Numbered from the stretch's first letter, positions 15,825 through 25,749 are shown. The stretch is 64,000 bases of DNA from Ancylobacter tetraedralis (GCF_014195655.1 NZ_JACICD010000002.1:248001-312000), one strand, 5' to 3'. Notes: generated by a model not told the origin, from the letters alone. Program-made: numbers and translations.

Positions 15825-17018
15825 TCAGGCGACCGCGGCGCGAATGGCCTCGGCGAGGTCGGTGCGCTCCCAGGAAAAGCCGCCATCGGCCTCCGCGGCG
15901 CGGCCGAAATGGCCATAGGCCGAGGTACGCGCATAGATCGGCTTGTTGAGGCCGAGATGCTCGCGAATACCGCGCGGGCGCAGGTTCATCACCTCGCGCA
16001 GGACCTTCTCGAGCTTGGCCTCTTCGACCTGCCCGGTGCCGTGCAGGTCGACATAGATGGCCAGCGGGTCGGACACGCCGATGGCATAGGCGAGCTGGAT
16101 GGTGGCGCGGTCGGCGAGGCCGGCGGCCACCACGTTCTTGGCGAGATAGCGCGCGGCATAGGCGGCCGAGCGATCGACCTTGGTCGGGTCCTTGCCGGAG
16201 AAGGCGCCGCCGCCATGGGGCGCGGCTCCACCATAGGTGTCGACGATGATCTTGCGCCCGGTCAGGCCGCAATCGCCGTCCGGGCCGCCGATCACGAACT
16301 TGCCGGTCGGGTTGACGTGCCAGATCGTGGCGGGGGTGATCCAGCCTTCCGGCAGGGTCTCGCGGATATAGGGCTCCACGATGGACTGCACGTCATGCGA
16401 GGAGAGGTCGGCGTCGAGATGCTGGGTGGAGAGCACGATCTGCGTGACCTCGACCGGCTTGCCGTCCTCATAGCGCACGGTGACCTGGCTCTTGGCATCC
16501 GGGCCGAGCACGGTGCTCTCGCCGGAATGCCGGGCCTCGGCGAGGCGCTTCAGGATCTTGTGCGCGTACAGGATCGGCGCGGGCATCAGTTCCGGCGTCT
16601 CGCGGCAGGCATAGCCGAACATGATGCCCTGGTCGCCGGCGCCTTCGTCCTTGTTGTTGGCGGAATCGACGCCCTGGGCGATGTCGGCCGACTGCGCGTG
16701 CAGCAGCACTTCGATCTGGGCATTCTCCCAGTGGAAGCCTTCCTGCTCGTAGCCGATGTCCTTGATGGCCAGGCGCGCGATATGGGTGATCAGATCCTTG
16801 GTGATCTGCGCGGGCCCGCGCGTCTCACCGGCGATCACCACGCGGTTGGTGGTGGCCAGCGTCTCGGCCGCCACACGCAGGTGGCTGGGATCCCAGCCAT
16901 GTTCCGGCCCAAGGCGGAAGAAGGCATCGACCACTTCGTCGGAAATGCGGTCGCACACCTTGTCGGGGTGCCCTTCGGAAACGGATTCGCTGGTGAACAG
17001 ATAGGCTTGCCGAGACAC
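15825..17018 (-). CDS. metK: S-adenosylmethionine synthetase
   Basis: 397 residues, normal length for MetK, the cytosolic enzyme that joins methionine and ATP to make SAM. The start is GTG with GAGGAG 8 bases upstream, giving [20 protein letters not shown] with the conserved ATP-binding GHPDK. Other signatures are [19 protein letters not shown] and [19 protein letters not shown] (each conserved in MetK). It follows the PraR-like regulator gene in the order lnt-HTH-metK common in Hyphomicrobiales. The leader has one short hairpin but no SAM riboswitch that I can recognise. Confidence 0.97.
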   Translation of the reverse strand: MSRQAYLFTSESVSEGHPDKVCDRISDEVVDAFFRLGPEHGWDPSHLRVAAETLATTNRVVIAGETRGPAQITKDLITHIARLAIKDIGYEQEGFHWENAQIEVLLHAQSADIAQGVDSANNKDEGAGDQGIMFGYACRETPELMPAPILYAHKILKRLAEARHSGESTVLGPDAKSQVTVRYEDGKPVEVTQIVLSTQHLDADLSSHDVQSIVEPYIRETLPEGWITPATIWHVNPTGKFVIGGPDGDCGLTGRKIIVDTYGGAAPHGGGAFSGKDPTKVDRSAAYAARYLAKNVVAAGLADRATIQLAYAIGVSDPLAIYVDLHGTGQVEEAKLEKVLREVMNLRPRGIREHLGLNKPIYARTSAYGHFGRAAEADGGFSWERTDLAEAIRAAVA

Positions 17019-17049
17019 GCGTCAGCTCCTCAATGCTCGCCGGCGCGCG

Positions 17050-17072
17050 CACAGGCTCCGGCTTGGCCTGTG
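17050..17072 (-). promoter_or_regulatory. Leader hairpin upstream of metK
   Basis: CACAGGC and GCCTGTG form a 7-bp stem with a 9-base loop, 32 bases upstream of the metK start. A TTGACC at 17097-17092 could be a -35 element, but the matching -10 (GACACA) is weak. The fold does not match SAM-II, SAM-V or SAM/SAH riboswitch patterns as I know them. Confidence 0.3.
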
Positions 17073-17147
17073 TCGCAAGCGCCAGCACGTGGGTCAAGAT
17101 TGCCAAGCGAATTCGTTCGGAAAAAAGAACGCTGTGGCAGGCAGGTC

Positions 17148-17558
17148 TCAGGCCACCGGTTCGCCGCCCGCCAGGGCCTCGACCAGATCGACAATCCGGC
17201 GCCGCACCTTGCTATCCGGTATTTTTAGGAAGGCGCGCGTGAGGGCGAGGCCTTCGTTCGTGGCGAGAAAATCGGCGACATAGGCGGGCGAGGCGTCTTC
17301 GGCAAATCCCGCGGTCCCGGGCGTGGTGTTCGGGATTCCCTCGAAGAAAAACGCGACCGGAACGCCGAGCACGCTGGAAATGTTCTGCAGCCGGCTGGCC
17401 CCGATCCGGTTCGTGCCCTTCTCGTATTTCTGGATCTGCTGAAAGGTGATGCCCAGATTTTCCCCCAGCTTTTCCTGGCTCATGCCGACCATCATCCGGC
17501 GCATGCGCACCCGACTGCCGACATGCTTGTCGATGGGGTTGGGAGATTTTTTGGTCAT
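17148..17558 (-). CDS. XRE-family HTH regulator (PraR/PhrR-like)
   Basis: 136 residues. The N-terminal half is a classic XRE/Cro helix-turn-helix: NPIDKHVGSRVRMRRMMVGM, SQEKLGENLGITFQQIQKYE and KGTNRIGASRLQNISSVLGV follow in series. This matches the PraR (Azorhizobium, Rhizobium) and PhrR (Sinorhizobium) group, which control surface attachment, biofilm and, in Azorhizobium, reb genes; the location between lnt and metK also fits. The C-terminal half ends in a helical TRAFLKIPDSKVRRRIVDLV region. The start at 17558 follows GAGGT in the leader. A U8 hairpin lies right before it (17579-17611). Confidence 0.85.
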   Translation of the reverse strand: MTKKSPNPIDKHVGSRVRMRRMMVGMSQEKLGENLGITFQQIQKYEKGTNRIGASRLQNISSVLGVPVAFFFEGIPNTTPGTAGFAEDASPAYVADFLATNEGLALTRAFLKIPDSKVRRRIVDLVEALAGGEPVA

Positions 17559-17578
17559 CGAGGTCTCCGACCGCAAGC

Positions 17579-17611
17579 AAAAAAAACCCTGCCCCCGCCG
17601 GCCTAGCGGGG
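17579..17611 (-). terminator. Hairpin with U8 tract between lnt and the PraR-like gene
   Basis: On the minus strand CCCCGC and GCGGGG pair around a 7-base loop (17611-17593) and are followed six bases later by eight T residues (17586-17579). It resembles an intrinsic terminator ending the lnt transcript. Because it is only 20 bases from the regulator's start codon it could also act as an attenuator or control that gene's leader. Confidence 0.6.
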
Positions 17612-17669
17612 AGAAGGTGTGCCCGAACAAGCATCAGTCTAGGCAAAGCGTTGGGCACCGTCGATCAAT

Positions 17670-19265
17670 CTAGAGGTGCAACTGCCTCCGATGCCCCAGC
17701 AGGGCCAGCAATAGGCTCATCAGCACCAGAAAATGTGGTAATAAGTTGCCGATGCTTGTATAAATTGGCGGAGCGAGAGGTAACGGGAGGGGGCCATCGA
17801 GCACGCCGCGTACACCCAGAGGTAGTATGCCCATAATTCGGCCAAGCGGATCGACGATCGCCGAAATGCCGTTATTGGTTGCGCGTATAAGTGGCAGGCC
17901 CTGTTCCACCGCCCGGAGGCGCGCCTGTTCGAAGTGCTGGTAGGGGCCGGGCGTGAGGCCGAACCAGGCATCGTTGGAGACATTGAGCAGGAATCCCGGC
18001 CGTGCCGCTCCGGGCGCGGATGCCGGCATCAGCTCCTCGGGAAAGATCGCTTCGTAACAGATGAGCGGCACCGCCAGCGGCAGGCCGGGGATCGCCATCG
18101 GCTGGCGATGGCTGGCGGCGGTGAAGCCGCCCCGCTGGCGGGTCAGTTGCTCGAAGCCGAGCGCCTCCAGCGTTTCCTGGAACGGCAGGTATTCGCCGAA
18201 CGGAACGAGGTGCACCTTGTCGGCATCGGCGATCACTTCGCCACGCGCGTCGATCACCCTGAGACTGTTATAGGCCTTCGGCCGCGGCTGCCCGGGCACC
18301 GGCTCCAGCCGGGCGGCGCCGGTGATGAGCAAGGCCCCTGGCGGCAGCATGGCGGCGATGCGGGCCTGGGCCTCGGGTTCGCGCTCGTAGAAGAAGGGAA
18401 AGGCCGATTCCGGCCAGATCAGGTGGGTGACGCCGGTAAGCCCGCCCTGGCTCTCGCTGGTCGCGACATAGAGGTCCATCACGCTGCGGCGCGCGTCATA
18501 GCGGAATTTCTGGTCCTGCGGCAGGTCCGGCTGCATGATCCGCAGATGCACGCCGGCCACGGTCCCGACCTCGGTGGTGGCCAGGCGCCACTGCCCGCCG
18601 GCCCACACGAGCGCGAGCAGCCCGATGGCGAATGCGAGCGGCAACTGGCGTCCGCGCGGCGTCGCCTCCTCGTCGAACAGCGCCGCCGGGCTGGCGAGGG
18701 TGATCAGCGTCAGCCAGCACAGGCCAAGGAGCCCGACCACCGAGGCGGCCTGGGCAAAGCGCAGGTCATTGGCCAGCGCGTAGCCGAAATTATTCCAGGG
18801 AAAGCCGGTCAGCAGGAAACCGCGCAGCCACTCCGTCAGCGTCAGCGCCCCGGCAAAGGCGAAGAGCCGCCCCCAGCCGCGCGACCACAGCAGCACCGCC
18901 AGCGCGCAGCCGAGCCCGGCAAAGAGTGCCAGGCCCGCCGGCAGCAGCAGCACGGCGAAGGGCATGAGCCAGGCGAAGGCATCGGCCTGCACCAGGAAGG
19001 CCTCGCCGATCCACCACAGGCCGGCGAGGAAATAGCCCATGCCGAACAGCCAGCCGCTGGCGAAGGCGCCGCCGAGCCGCCGCCGAAGGCTGCGCGCCTC
19101 GCTCGCCGCGTCGATCAGCCCGACCAGCACCGGCAGGGTGGCGGCGAGCACCGGCCACAGGCCGAACGGCGGCATGGCGAGCGCCGAGAGCCCACCCGCC
19201 GTGAGCGCGGCGAGCACGCGCCAGCGGGTGGATGCGCCCCGCAGCAGGGCCGGAGTCAGCATCAT
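17670..19265 (-). CDS. lnt: Apolipoprotein N-acyltransferase
   Basis: 531 residues. Lnt adds the third acyl chain to lipoproteins at the periplasmic face of the inner membrane. The first 200 residues are multiple membrane helices with the family block EWLRGFLLTGFPWNNFGYA. The nitrilase domain follows, with the Glu of IWPESAFPFFYE, the Lys in DKVHLVPFGEYLPFQ and the nucleophile Cys in VPLICYEAIFPEE. A final membrane helix ends the protein. The start is a double ATG 9 bases after the upstream corC stop. The last 60 codons are clearly less GC-rich than the rest. Confidence 0.97.
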   Translation of the reverse strand: MMLTPALLRGASTRWRVLAALTAGGLSALAMPPFGLWPVLAATLPVLVGLIDAASEARSLRRRLGGAFASGWLFGMGYFLAGLWWIGEAFLVQADAFAWLMPFAVLLLPAGLALFAGLGCALAVLLWSRGWGRLFAFAGALTLTEWLRGFLLTGFPWNNFGYALANDLRFAQAASVVGLLGLCWLTLITLASPAALFDEEATPRGRQLPLAFAIGLLALVWAGGQWRLATTEVGTVAGVHLRIMQPDLPQDQKFRYDARRSVMDLYVATSESQGGLTGVTHLIWPESAFPFFYEREPEAQARIAAMLPPGALLITGAARLEPVPGQPRPKAYNSLRVIDARGEVIADADKVHLVPFGEYLPFQETLEALGFEQLTRQRGGFTAASHRQPMAIPGLPLAVPLICYEAIFPEELMPASAPGAARPGFLLNVSNDAWFGLTPGPYQHFEQARLRAVEQGLPLIRATNNGISAIVDPLGRIMGILPLGVRGVLDGPLPLPLAPPIYTSIGNLLPHFLVLMSLLLALLGHRRQLHL

Positions 19266-19274
19266 CGACGCGTC

Positions 19275-20579
19275 TTAGGCCGCTTCATTCGGTGTGCCGG
19301 AGGGGGAGGGACGACGGCCGCTGGCCTGTTCGGCCGGTGGCGGCAGGCTGGCCGCGCCGCTGCGGGCGGGATCCTCCCGCACGGTCTCCTCGGACTGCGC
19401 CGATGCCCGGCGGACCGGGGTGTCGCCTTCGCCGGCGCGGGAGATGCGCAGCCGCTTGACCCGGCGCGGATCGGCATCGAGCACCTCGATCTCGAACTGG
19501 CCCGGCCCGGGAACGATTTCGCCGCGCACCGGCACGCGCCCGGCAATGGTGACCAGAAGGCCGCCCAGCGTATCGACTTCCTCCGCCTCCTCGCCGGCCG
19601 CGAAGGCCGGATCGATCATTTCGGCGACGTCCTCGAGGCTGGCGCGGGCATCGGCGATGAAGCTGCCGTCGGCCTGGCGGGCGATGAGCGGGGTCTCGTC
19701 GTCGTCGTGCTCGTCCTCGATATCGCCGACGATCTCCTCGACCAGATCCTCCATCGAGACGATGCCGTCCGTGCCGCCATACTCATCCACCACCAGCGCG
19801 AGGTGAATGCGGCTCGCCTGCATGCTGGCCAGCAATTCGATGGACGGCATGGAAGGCGGCACGAACAGCAGACGGCGGATCAGCTTGGCGGCGCTCAGCG
19901 TGGCGCTGAGGTCGATGGCCTTGAGGTTGAAGGCCGGCAGCGGGTGCGCGAGATCCCAGCCGCGCATGTGGGGCCGCTCCTTGGCGCCTTCGCCATTGGC
20001 CCGCCCGTTGTCGCTCTTTGTCTCGCTCTTCGCCTCGTTGCGGGCGTCGCTGCGCGCCTCACCCCGGCGCGGCATCATGGCGCGCTGGGTGAGATAGGTG
20101 ACGAGGTCGCGGATGTGGACCATGCCGACCGGGTCGTCGAGCGTGTCGTCATAGACGACGAGACGCGAATGCCCGGCATCGGCGAACACGGCGAGCAGTT
20201 CGCCGAGCGTGATGTCCTTCTGCACGGCGATGATGTCGGCGCGCGGCACCATCACGTCGCCGATGCGCAGCTCGCGCAGGTCGAGAATGCTCTTGAGCAT
20301 GGACCGCTCGGTGGCGGTCAGGTCGGAGCCGGTGTCCATGCTGGTCGACAGCGCTTCCGCGAGATCGTCGCGCAGCGATCCGGTGGACCGCCAGCCCCCG
20401 ATGAGATGGCGGAGCCGGTCGAACAGGCCGCCGCGCGCGTCGGCGCGGGCGGCGCTTCTACTCTGCCCTGCGCCGGACGTCGAGCCGCCGGACGAACCGT
20501 TACTGGATCCGGTACTACTTGGTCCGGCAGCCGGCCCTTCGCTGGAGCCGGAGGAGGAATGGGAAACGGGGTCGGACAT
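19275..20579 (-). CDS. CBS-domain/CorC_HlyC transporter-associated protein
   Basis: 434 residues. It lacks the membrane DUF21 domain and so is the soluble CorC/TlyC type: a low-complexity Ser/Gly N-terminus, then a CBS pair (LRELRIGDVMVPRADIIAVQ ... GHSRLVVYDDTLDDPVGMVH), an Arg/Lys/Glu-rich insert around residues 165-210, the second CBS (VDEYGGTDGIVSMEDLVEEI) and a C-terminal CorC_HlyC domain ending PGPGQFEIEVLDADPRRVKR. E. coli CorC modulates Mg/Co efflux; in this conserved ybeY-corC-lnt string the true role is unsettled. It starts 6 bases after ybeY. Confidence 0.92.
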   Translation of the reverse strand: MSDPVSHSSSGSSEGPAAGPSSTGSSNGSSGGSTSGAGQSRSAARADARGGLFDRLRHLIGGWRSTGSLRDDLAEALSTSMDTGSDLTATERSMLKSILDLRELRIGDVMVPRADIIAVQKDITLGELLAVFADAGHSRLVVYDDTLDDPVGMVHIRDLVTYLTQRAMMPRRGEARSDARNEAKSETKSDNGRANGEGAKERPHMRGWDLAHPLPAFNLKAIDLSATLSAAKLIRRLLFVPPSMPSIELLASMQASRIHLALVVDEYGGTDGIVSMEDLVEEIVGDIEDEHDDDETPLIARQADGSFIADARASLEDVAEMIDPAFAAGEEAEEVDTLGGLLVTIAGRVPVRGEIVPGPGQFEIEVLDADPRRVKRLRISRAGEGDTPVRRASAQSEETVREDPARSGAASLPPPAEQASGRRPSPSGTPNEAA

Positions 20580-20585
20580 TGGCCT

Positions 20586-21116
20586 CTAAGGGTGTTGTTG
20601 AACGGGTTCCGTGTCGGCATAGGGGTCGGGAATGCCGAGGCTGGCGAGCACGTGGCGTTCCATCGCCTCCATCTCCTCCGCTTCCTCGGTGACCTCATGG
20701 TCGTAGCCGACGAGATGCAGAGTACCATGGACCGCCAGATGCACGAGATGGTCGGCAAGGGGCTTGCCCTCGCTGGCCGCCTCGCGCTCCAGCGTCTCGA
20801 AGGCGATGGCGATGTCGCCGAAATGGGGATCGCCCCCTTCGCGCGCCACCTCGGGCGTGGGGAAGGAGAGCACGTTGGTGGCGCTGTCCTTGCCGCGCCA
20901 GTCGCGGTTGAGCGCGCGGATGGCGGCGTCGTCGGTCAGCTTCACGGCGATCTCGGCGCCGTCGAGGTCGAGTTCATAATCGGCGGACGCGCCCTCGCAG
21001 GCCGCCATCACCGCCCGCGTGACCAGCCCGGCCGCCTCGGGAAGCGCCGACCAGCCGCTGGCCTCGACCAGGACGTCGACCTCAAGGGCAAAGCCGATGG
21101 CGGGCGCCTCGCTCAT
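20586..21116 (-). CDS. ybeY: Endoribonuclease/rRNA maturation factor YbeY
   Basis: 176 residues. YbeY is a metal-dependent endoribonuclease for 16S rRNA 3' maturation and ribosome quality control. The zinc motif H-G-x-L-H-L-x-G-Y-D-H is complete in HLAVHGTLHLVGYDHE. The central strand NRDWRGKDSATNVLSFP is also conserved. The ATG overlaps the phoH stop by four bases (ATGA). Neighbours phoH and corC match the usual order. Confidence 0.97.
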   Translation of the reverse strand: MSEAPAIGFALEVDVLVEASGWSALPEAAGLVTRAVMAACEGASADYELDLDGAEIAVKLTDDAAIRALNRDWRGKDSATNVLSFPTPEVAREGGDPHFGDIAIAFETLEREAASEGKPLADHLVHLAVHGTLHLVGYDHEVTEEAEEMEAMERHVLASLGIPDPYADTEPVQQHP

Positions 21117-22273
21117 CGCGGTGGCGCCTCGACGGCACCGGCCACCTCGTTGGCCCGCGCCTCGGCACGGGCGCGCGCGCTGGCGGCCTTGCCGTCATAG
21201 GCGGCGACGATGCGCCCGACCAGCTCATGCCGCACCACGTCGGCGGCCGCGAAATGACAGACCTCGACGCCTTCGACATGGCTCAACAGAGCCACCGCCT
21301 CGGCGAGGCCCGAGGTCTGGCCCGGCGGCAGGTCGATCTGGCTGGGATCGCCGGTGACGATCATGTGGGAGTTCTCGCCCAGACGGGTGAGGAACATCTT
21401 CATCTGCATCGAGGTGGTGTTCTGCGCCTCGTCGAGGATGACGCAGGCATTGGCCAGCGTGCGCCCGCGCATGAAGGCCAGCGGGGCGATCTCGATCTCG
21501 CCCGACGTCATCGCCCGCTCGACAAAGGCGCGGTCCATCAGGTCGTGCAGCGCGTCGTAGATCGGCCGCAGATAGGGATCGACCTTCTCCTTCATGTCGC
21601 CGGGCAGGAAGCCGAGCCGCTCGCCCGCCTCCACGGCCGGGCGGGAGAGGATGATCTTGTCCACCACCCGGCGCTCCAGCAGGTGCACCGCATAGGCCAC
21701 GGCCAGCCAGGTCTTGCCGGTGCCGGCCGGGCCGACGCCGAACACCAGCGTGTGCCGCTTCAGCGCGCGGATATAGGCGTCCTGCGCGGCGGTGCGGGCG
21801 CGCACCGGGCGCCGGCGCAGCTGGATCTCGTCGAAGCTCTGCTTCTTGGTCGCGGGATCGAAATCGAACAGGAAGCCCTGGCTGGCAGCCTCGCGCAGCA
21901 CGCCCTCGACATCGCCGGGCGCGATCTCGCCACCCTTCTTGAGGCGGGCATAGAGCGTTTCCAGCACGTGGCGGGCCTGGTCGCAGGCCTCCCGCTGGCC
22001 TTCCAGCGTGACATGGTTGCCGCGCTGCTCGGCGACGATCTCGAGGCGCCGCTCGACCAGCGCGAGGTTCTGCCCGTAATGGCCGAACAGCAGGCTGGCG
22101 AGGCGGTTGTCGTCGAAAGCGAGCACGATCTGGCTCGGCGCGTCGTCCGGGGTGTCGAGCCATCGCGCCTCGGGGCGGCTGGCGGTTCGCGGCGGCGAAC
22201 CTCCCGGTCCACCCGCGCGGGTGGCAACCAAGGTACGGTCGGAATCGGAACCACCAGGTCGACGCACGCTCAC
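21113..22273 (-). CDS. phoH: PhoH-like ATPase
   Basis: 386 residues, ending with the PhoH ATPase domain. Walker A is [13 protein letters not shown] near residue 165 and Walker B is [20 protein letters not shown]; the region [10 protein letters not shown] and [13 protein letters not shown] are further PhoH signatures. The N-terminal part has a KH-like section ([17 protein letters not shown]). PhoH accompanies YbeY and MiaB in most alphaproteobacteria and is thought to act in RNA metabolism. The GTG start overlaps the miaB stop (GTGA). A short Ala-rich tail ends the protein. Confidence 0.95.
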   Translation of the reverse strand: MSVRRPGGSDSDRTLVATRAGGPGGSPPRTASRPEARWLDTPDDAPSQIVLAFDDNRLASLLFGHYGQNLALVERRLEIVAEQRGNHVTLEGQREACDQARHVLETLYARLKKGGEIAPGDVEGVLREAASQGFLFDFDPATKKQSFDEIQLRRRPVRARTAAQDAYIRALKRHTLVFGVGPAGTGKTWLAVAYAVHLLERRVVDKIILSRPAVEAGERLGFLPGDMKEKVDPYLRPIYDALHDLMDRAFVERAMTSGEIEIAPLAFMRGRTLANACVILDEAQNTTSMQMKMFLTRLGENSHMIVTGDPSQIDLPPGQTSGLAEAVALLSHVEGVEVCHFAAADVVRHELVGRIVAAYDGKAASARARAEARANEVAGAVEAPPR

Positions 22274-23691
22274 GCCTCCACCTTCTCGCTCTGCCTCGCC
22301 GAACGATTCATGCCGACATTGTCGGCGAAGAATTCGCCACCGACGATGTCACCCGAAAGACTCTTGGTGCTGACCTCGCGCACGTCAACCAGCGCCAGCG
22401 TACCGATCGCCTCGACCGGCGCCTCGACCACCACCGACTGCAGATAGGGCGAGCGGCCGATGAGCTGGCCGGGGAAGCGGCCCGGCTTCTCCAGCAGGAT
22501 CTCGAAGCGGCGCCCGCGGCAGGCCGCGTCGAACGCCGCCTTCTGCCGGTCCAGCAGGGCCTGCAGCGCATGGATGCGCGCCGATTTCACATCCTCGGGA
22601 AGCTGGCCGTCCATGCTGGCCGCCGGCGTGCCCGGGCGCGAGGAATATTTGAACGAGAAGGCGCCAGCGAAGCCGACCTTTTCGACGAGGTCCAGCGTGT
22701 CGGCGAAATCCTCGTCGGTCTCGCCGGGGAAGCCGACGATGAAATCGGAGGAGAAGGCGATGTCTGGCCGCGCTGCGCGCACCTTTTCCACGATCGCGAA
22801 GAACAGCTCGCGGTCGTGCCGGCGGTTCATCGCCGCGAGAACCCGGTTGGAGCCCGACTGCACCGGCAGATGCAGGTAGGGCATCAGCGCGGGCAGGTCG
22901 CGATGGGCGGCGATCAGATCGTCATCCATGTCGCGCGGGTGGCTGGTGGTGTAACGCACCCGGGCGATGCCGGGCACCTGCGCCACGCGGCGCACCAGTT
23001 CAGCGAGGCCGACATCGCGCCCGCCCGCGTCAACGCCGTGATAGCCGTTGACGTTCTGGCCGATCAGCGTCACCTCGCGCACCCCGCCATCGGCGAGGCG
23101 GATCACCTCGTCGAGGATCTTGGCCACCGGGCGCGAGACCTCGGCGCCCCGCGTATAGGGCACGACGCAGAAGGTGCAGAACTTGTCGCAGCCTTCCTGC
23201 ACGGTGACGAAAGCGGTGGGGCCGCGCTTGGCGATGGCGGCGCGGCTCGGGGGCGGGAGAAAATCGAACTTGTCCTCGACCGGGAACTCGGTCTCGACGA
23301 TGCCGGCGCGGCGGTTGGAGCCGCGCGCTTCCGCCTGCGCGATCAGCTCGGGCAGCTTGTGGTAGCTCTGCGGGCCGACCACGAGATCGACTGTGCGGGC
23401 GCGCTTGAGGATTTCCGCGCCTTCCGCCTGCGCGACGCAGCCGGCGACCGCCACCATCTGCCGGCGGCCGGCTTCTTCCTGGCTTTTGCGCAGGCGCCCC
23501 AGCTCAGAATAAACCTTCTCGGCCGCCTTCTCGCGGATATGGCAGGTGTTGAGGATGACGAGGTCGGCGTCCTCGGCCGTGTCGGTCTCGACATAGCCTT
23601 CCCTGGCCAGCGTGTCCGTCATGCGCTGGGCGTCATAGACGTTCATCTGGCAGCCGAAGGAGCGGACGTAGAGTTTGCGCGGCTCAGTCAT
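22270..23691 (-). CDS. miaB: tRNA-2-methylthio-N6-dimethylallyladenosine synthase MiaB
   Basis: 473 residues. MiaB is a radical-SAM enzyme with two 4Fe-4S clusters that methylthiolates A37 of tRNA. The N-terminal cluster ligands are in [17 protein letters not shown] and [10 protein letters not shown]; the radical-SAM C-x3-C-x2-C is [18 protein letters not shown]. The C-terminal TRAM domain begins near [20 protein letters not shown]. The start at 23691 ([17 protein letters not shown]) matches the family. YgfZ, which supports MiaB in E. coli, is encoded at 5331. About 250 bp of gene-free DNA separate it from plsC. Confidence 0.97.
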   Translation of the reverse strand: MTEPRKLYVRSFGCQMNVYDAQRMTDTLAREGYVETDTAEDADLVILNTCHIREKAAEKVYSELGRLRKSQEEAGRRQMVAVAGCVAQAEGAEILKRARTVDLVVGPQSYHKLPELIAQAEARGSNRRAGIVETEFPVEDKFDFLPPPSRAAIAKRGPTAFVTVQEGCDKFCTFCVVPYTRGAEVSRPVAKILDEVIRLADGGVREVTLIGQNVNGYHGVDAGGRDVGLAELVRRVAQVPGIARVRYTTSHPRDMDDDLIAAHRDLPALMPYLHLPVQSGSNRVLAAMNRRHDRELFFAIVEKVRAARPDIAFSSDFIVGFPGETDEDFADTLDLVEKVGFAGAFSFKYSSRPGTPAASMDGQLPEDVKSARIHALQALLDRQKAAFDAACRGRRFEILLEKPGRFPGQLIGRSPYLQSVVVEAPVEAIGTLALVDVREVSTKSLSGDIVGGEFFADNVGMNRSARQSEKVEA

Positions 23692-23938
23692 GGCGTATCG
23701 ATCGACCCGGCCCGCGTGGCGCCGATGGCGGCGCGGTCCCTTGCGTTGAACGTTCGGGCGCGCGACGAGAGCGCCCTCGACAAGGCGCATCCGAAAATCG
23801 TCGCTCGCACCGAGGTCGGGATCGCCTACGTCTCCACAAATGACACCTTGTGACCTGTGTAGCGGGATTCCCGCGAAAAGGGAATGCGGGAGACACGAGA
23901 CGGAGGCGCTTGCGTGCATCCGCCTTGCCCGGGAAATG

Positions 23939-24736
23939 TCAGCGCCCCGTGAGCGCGCGCGCCAGCATGGTGCGGCTCGCGGCCTCCGCCCGGAGCGTCG
24001 CCGCCTTGCGGTCGCCGGCGTCGAGCGGGGCGCCGAAATGCACCTCGACATCCACCGCCCCGCGCCGCAGCACGGCGAGGAGATGGGGCGCGAGGTCCAT
24101 GTCGCCATACCAGGCGAGGCGCGGGCGCCCGGCGCGGCCGAGCGGCACGCCGTTCTGGCGGACATAGGCGATGGCGAGCGGCTGGAGGATCGCCGCGCCC
24201 GCCGCATCCCCCGCTGCCGCACCCTCTCCGAGGGTGGCCCGCGCGGCGCCGATCAGCGCCGAGCGGAATTGCAGCACCCGGTTGCCGTCGCTGGACGTGC
24301 CTTCCGCGAACAGCACCACCGGATCGCCGTCATTCATGCGCGCCGCCATCTCGCCGGCCACCTTGCCGGTGGCGGCGCGGGAGGTGCGATCGACGAAGAT
24401 GGTCCGCTGGAGCTTCGCCAGCAGGCCGATGCCGGGCCAGCCCGCCACCTCGGCTTTGGCGACGAAGCACAGCGGCAGGCAGGAGCCGAGCACGCAGATA
24501 TCCAGCCAGGACACGTGGTTGGACACGAGCAGCAGCGGGCGGGCCGTCGCCGGCGCCCCCACCACGCGGACCCGCACTCCCACCAGTGCCAGCACGATGC
24601 GATGATAGAGAAGCGGCAGGGTCCGGCGCGCCGGTAGCCGGTACCGCACCGCCAGCCATTGCAGCGGGATGCCGATCAGCGTGACGAGAACCACCGGCAC
24701 CAGCACCAGCCCGACACGCAGCCCTCCCGCACGCAT
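23939..24736 (-). CDS. 1-acyl-sn-glycerol-3-phosphate acyltransferase family protein
   Basis: 265 residues. A hydrophobic N-terminus ([20 protein letters not shown]) anchors it at the inner membrane. The acyltransferase motifs are [17 protein letters not shown] (H-x4-D), [28 protein letters not shown] and [20 protein letters not shown]. This fits PlsC or OlsA; the latter makes ornithine lipids in rhizobia. Since another PlsC cannot be checked, I leave the symbol blank. It follows fur by 9 bases. Confidence 0.9.
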   Translation of the reverse strand: MRAGGLRVGLVLVPVVLVTLIGIPLQWLAVRYRLPARRTLPLLYHRIVLALVGVRVRVVGAPATARPLLLVSNHVSWLDICVLGSCLPLCFVAKAEVAGWPGIGLLAKLQRTIFVDRTSRAATGKVAGEMAARMNDGDPVVLFAEGTSSDGNRVLQFRSALIGAARATLGEGAAAGDAAGAAILQPLAIAYVRQNGVPLGRAGRPRLAWYGDMDLAPHLLAVLRRGAVDVEVHFGAPLDAGDRKAATLRAEAASRTMLARALTGR

Positions 24737-24745
24737 GGCCGGGGC

Positions 24746-25174
24746 TCAGTCCGTCTTCTTGTCGAGCGGCACGCCGTAGAGCTCCAGCCGGTGGCCGACC
24801 AGCCGGTAGCCCAGCTTGCGGGCAACCTCTTCCTGCAGCCGTTCGATTTCCTCCGAGCGGAACTCGACGACCGTGCCCGAGCGCAGGTCGATCAGGTGGT
24901 CGTGGTGCTCGTCCGGCACCGGCTCGTAGCGCGAGCGCCCGTCGCGGAAATCGTGGCGCTCGATGATGCCGGCATCCTCGAACAGCTTGACCGTGCGATA
25001 GACGGTGGAGATCGAGATGCGGTCGTCGATCGCCGCGGCGCGGCGGTGCAGTTCCTCCACGTCGGGATGGTCCTGCGCGTCGGCGATGATGCGGGCGATG
25101 ACGCGACGCTGGTCGGTCATGCGCAGGCCCAGCGTCACGCAGGCTTCCTCGATGGCGGTCGGCTTTTCGTTCAT
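24746..25174 (-). CDS. fur: Fur-family regulator, alphaproteobacterial Fur/Mur type
   Basis: 142 residues. The DNA-binding winged helix is in GLRMTDQRRVIARIIAD, with HPDVEELHRRAAAIDDRISI and STVYRTVKLFEDAGIIERHD; the dimer domain has the metal-binding stretch EHHDHLIDLRSGTVVEF. The protein ends GYRLVGHRLELYGVPLDKK, without the Cys-x2-Cys motif of enteric Fur. This is the form that, in many rhizobia, responds to manganese (Mur) rather than iron. It is in a string with plsC and rimI; a 77-base gap separates it from rimI. Confidence 0.93.
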   Translation of the reverse strand: MNEKPTAIEEACVTLGLRMTDQRRVIARIIADAQDHPDVEELHRRAAAIDDRISISTVYRTVKLFEDAGIIERHDFRDGRSRYEPVPDEHHDHLIDLRSGTVVEFRSEEIERLQEEVARKLGYRLVGHRLELYGVPLDKKTD

Positions 25175-25251
25175 CTACGCCCGGTCTCCCGTCGCGGCCT
25201 GCGGTTCCCGATGCCTTATGGCGCAGGCGGAACGCAAAGGGCAATCGTCTC

Positions 25252-25749
25252 TCAGGCGATATCGCGCCGCATCACCAGCGCGGCCGCCGGTTCGCCCGCC
25301 GCGCTGCGATAATAGCCCGACCGCCGGCCGATCTCCTGAAAGCCGGTGTGCTGGTAGAGCCGCAGCGCCGGCGCGTTGCCCTCCTCGACCTCCAGGAACA
25401 CGGTCCTGAAGCCCTGGGCGGCCAGTTCGGCGAAGGCGGCCACCACCAGCCGGCGGGCAATGCCCTCGCCCCGGCGGGACGGGGCGACCGCGACGGAGAG
25501 AATTTCCATCTCCGGTGACACGCCGCTGAGCAGGATGAAGCCGAGTATGCGCCCGGTCGGGCCTTCCGTCGCCACCAGGCAGCGACTGAGCCGGTTGGCC
25601 AGCAGGCGCTCGAATTCCGACGCGTCCCAGCCGATGCGGAAGCTCTGCGAATGAATCTGCGCGAGCGCGTCGGCATCGGCCGTGCAGGCCGTTCGCAGCG
25701 CCGTGTCGGGGCGCGTGATGCCGAGAAGCTCGAACAGCCGGGAGGTCAT
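25252..25749 (-). CDS. rimI: Ribosomal-protein-alanine N-acetyltransferase RimI
   Basis: 165 residues, a single GNAT domain. The acetyl-CoA loop is VAVAPSRRGEGIARRLV, with the R/Q-x-x-G-x-A motif RRGEGIA; the later strand FLEVEEGNAPALRLYQHTGF and the start of the last helix match RimI, which acetylates the N-terminal alanine of ribosomal protein S18. The ATG overlaps the tsaB stop (ATGA), and the tsaB-rimI pair is widespread. Confidence 0.9.
   Translation of the reverse strand: MTSRLFELLGITRPDTALRTACTADADALAQIHSQSFRIGWDASEFERLLANRLSRCLVATEGPTGRILGFILLSGVSPEMEILSVAVAPSRRGEGIARRLVVAAFAELAAQGFRTVFLEVEEGNAPALRLYQHTGFQEIGRRSGYYRSAAGEPAAALVMRRDIA

Noticed and set aside
17019-17110. SAM-II, SAM-V or SAM/SAH riboswitch upstream of metK
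   Set aside because: The single short hairpin lacks the conserved loop and pseudoknot sequences of those classes.
17934-21200. 1088-codon plus-strand open frame over lnt, corC and ybeY
   Set aside because: All three minus-strand genes have full motif sets; this frame has none.
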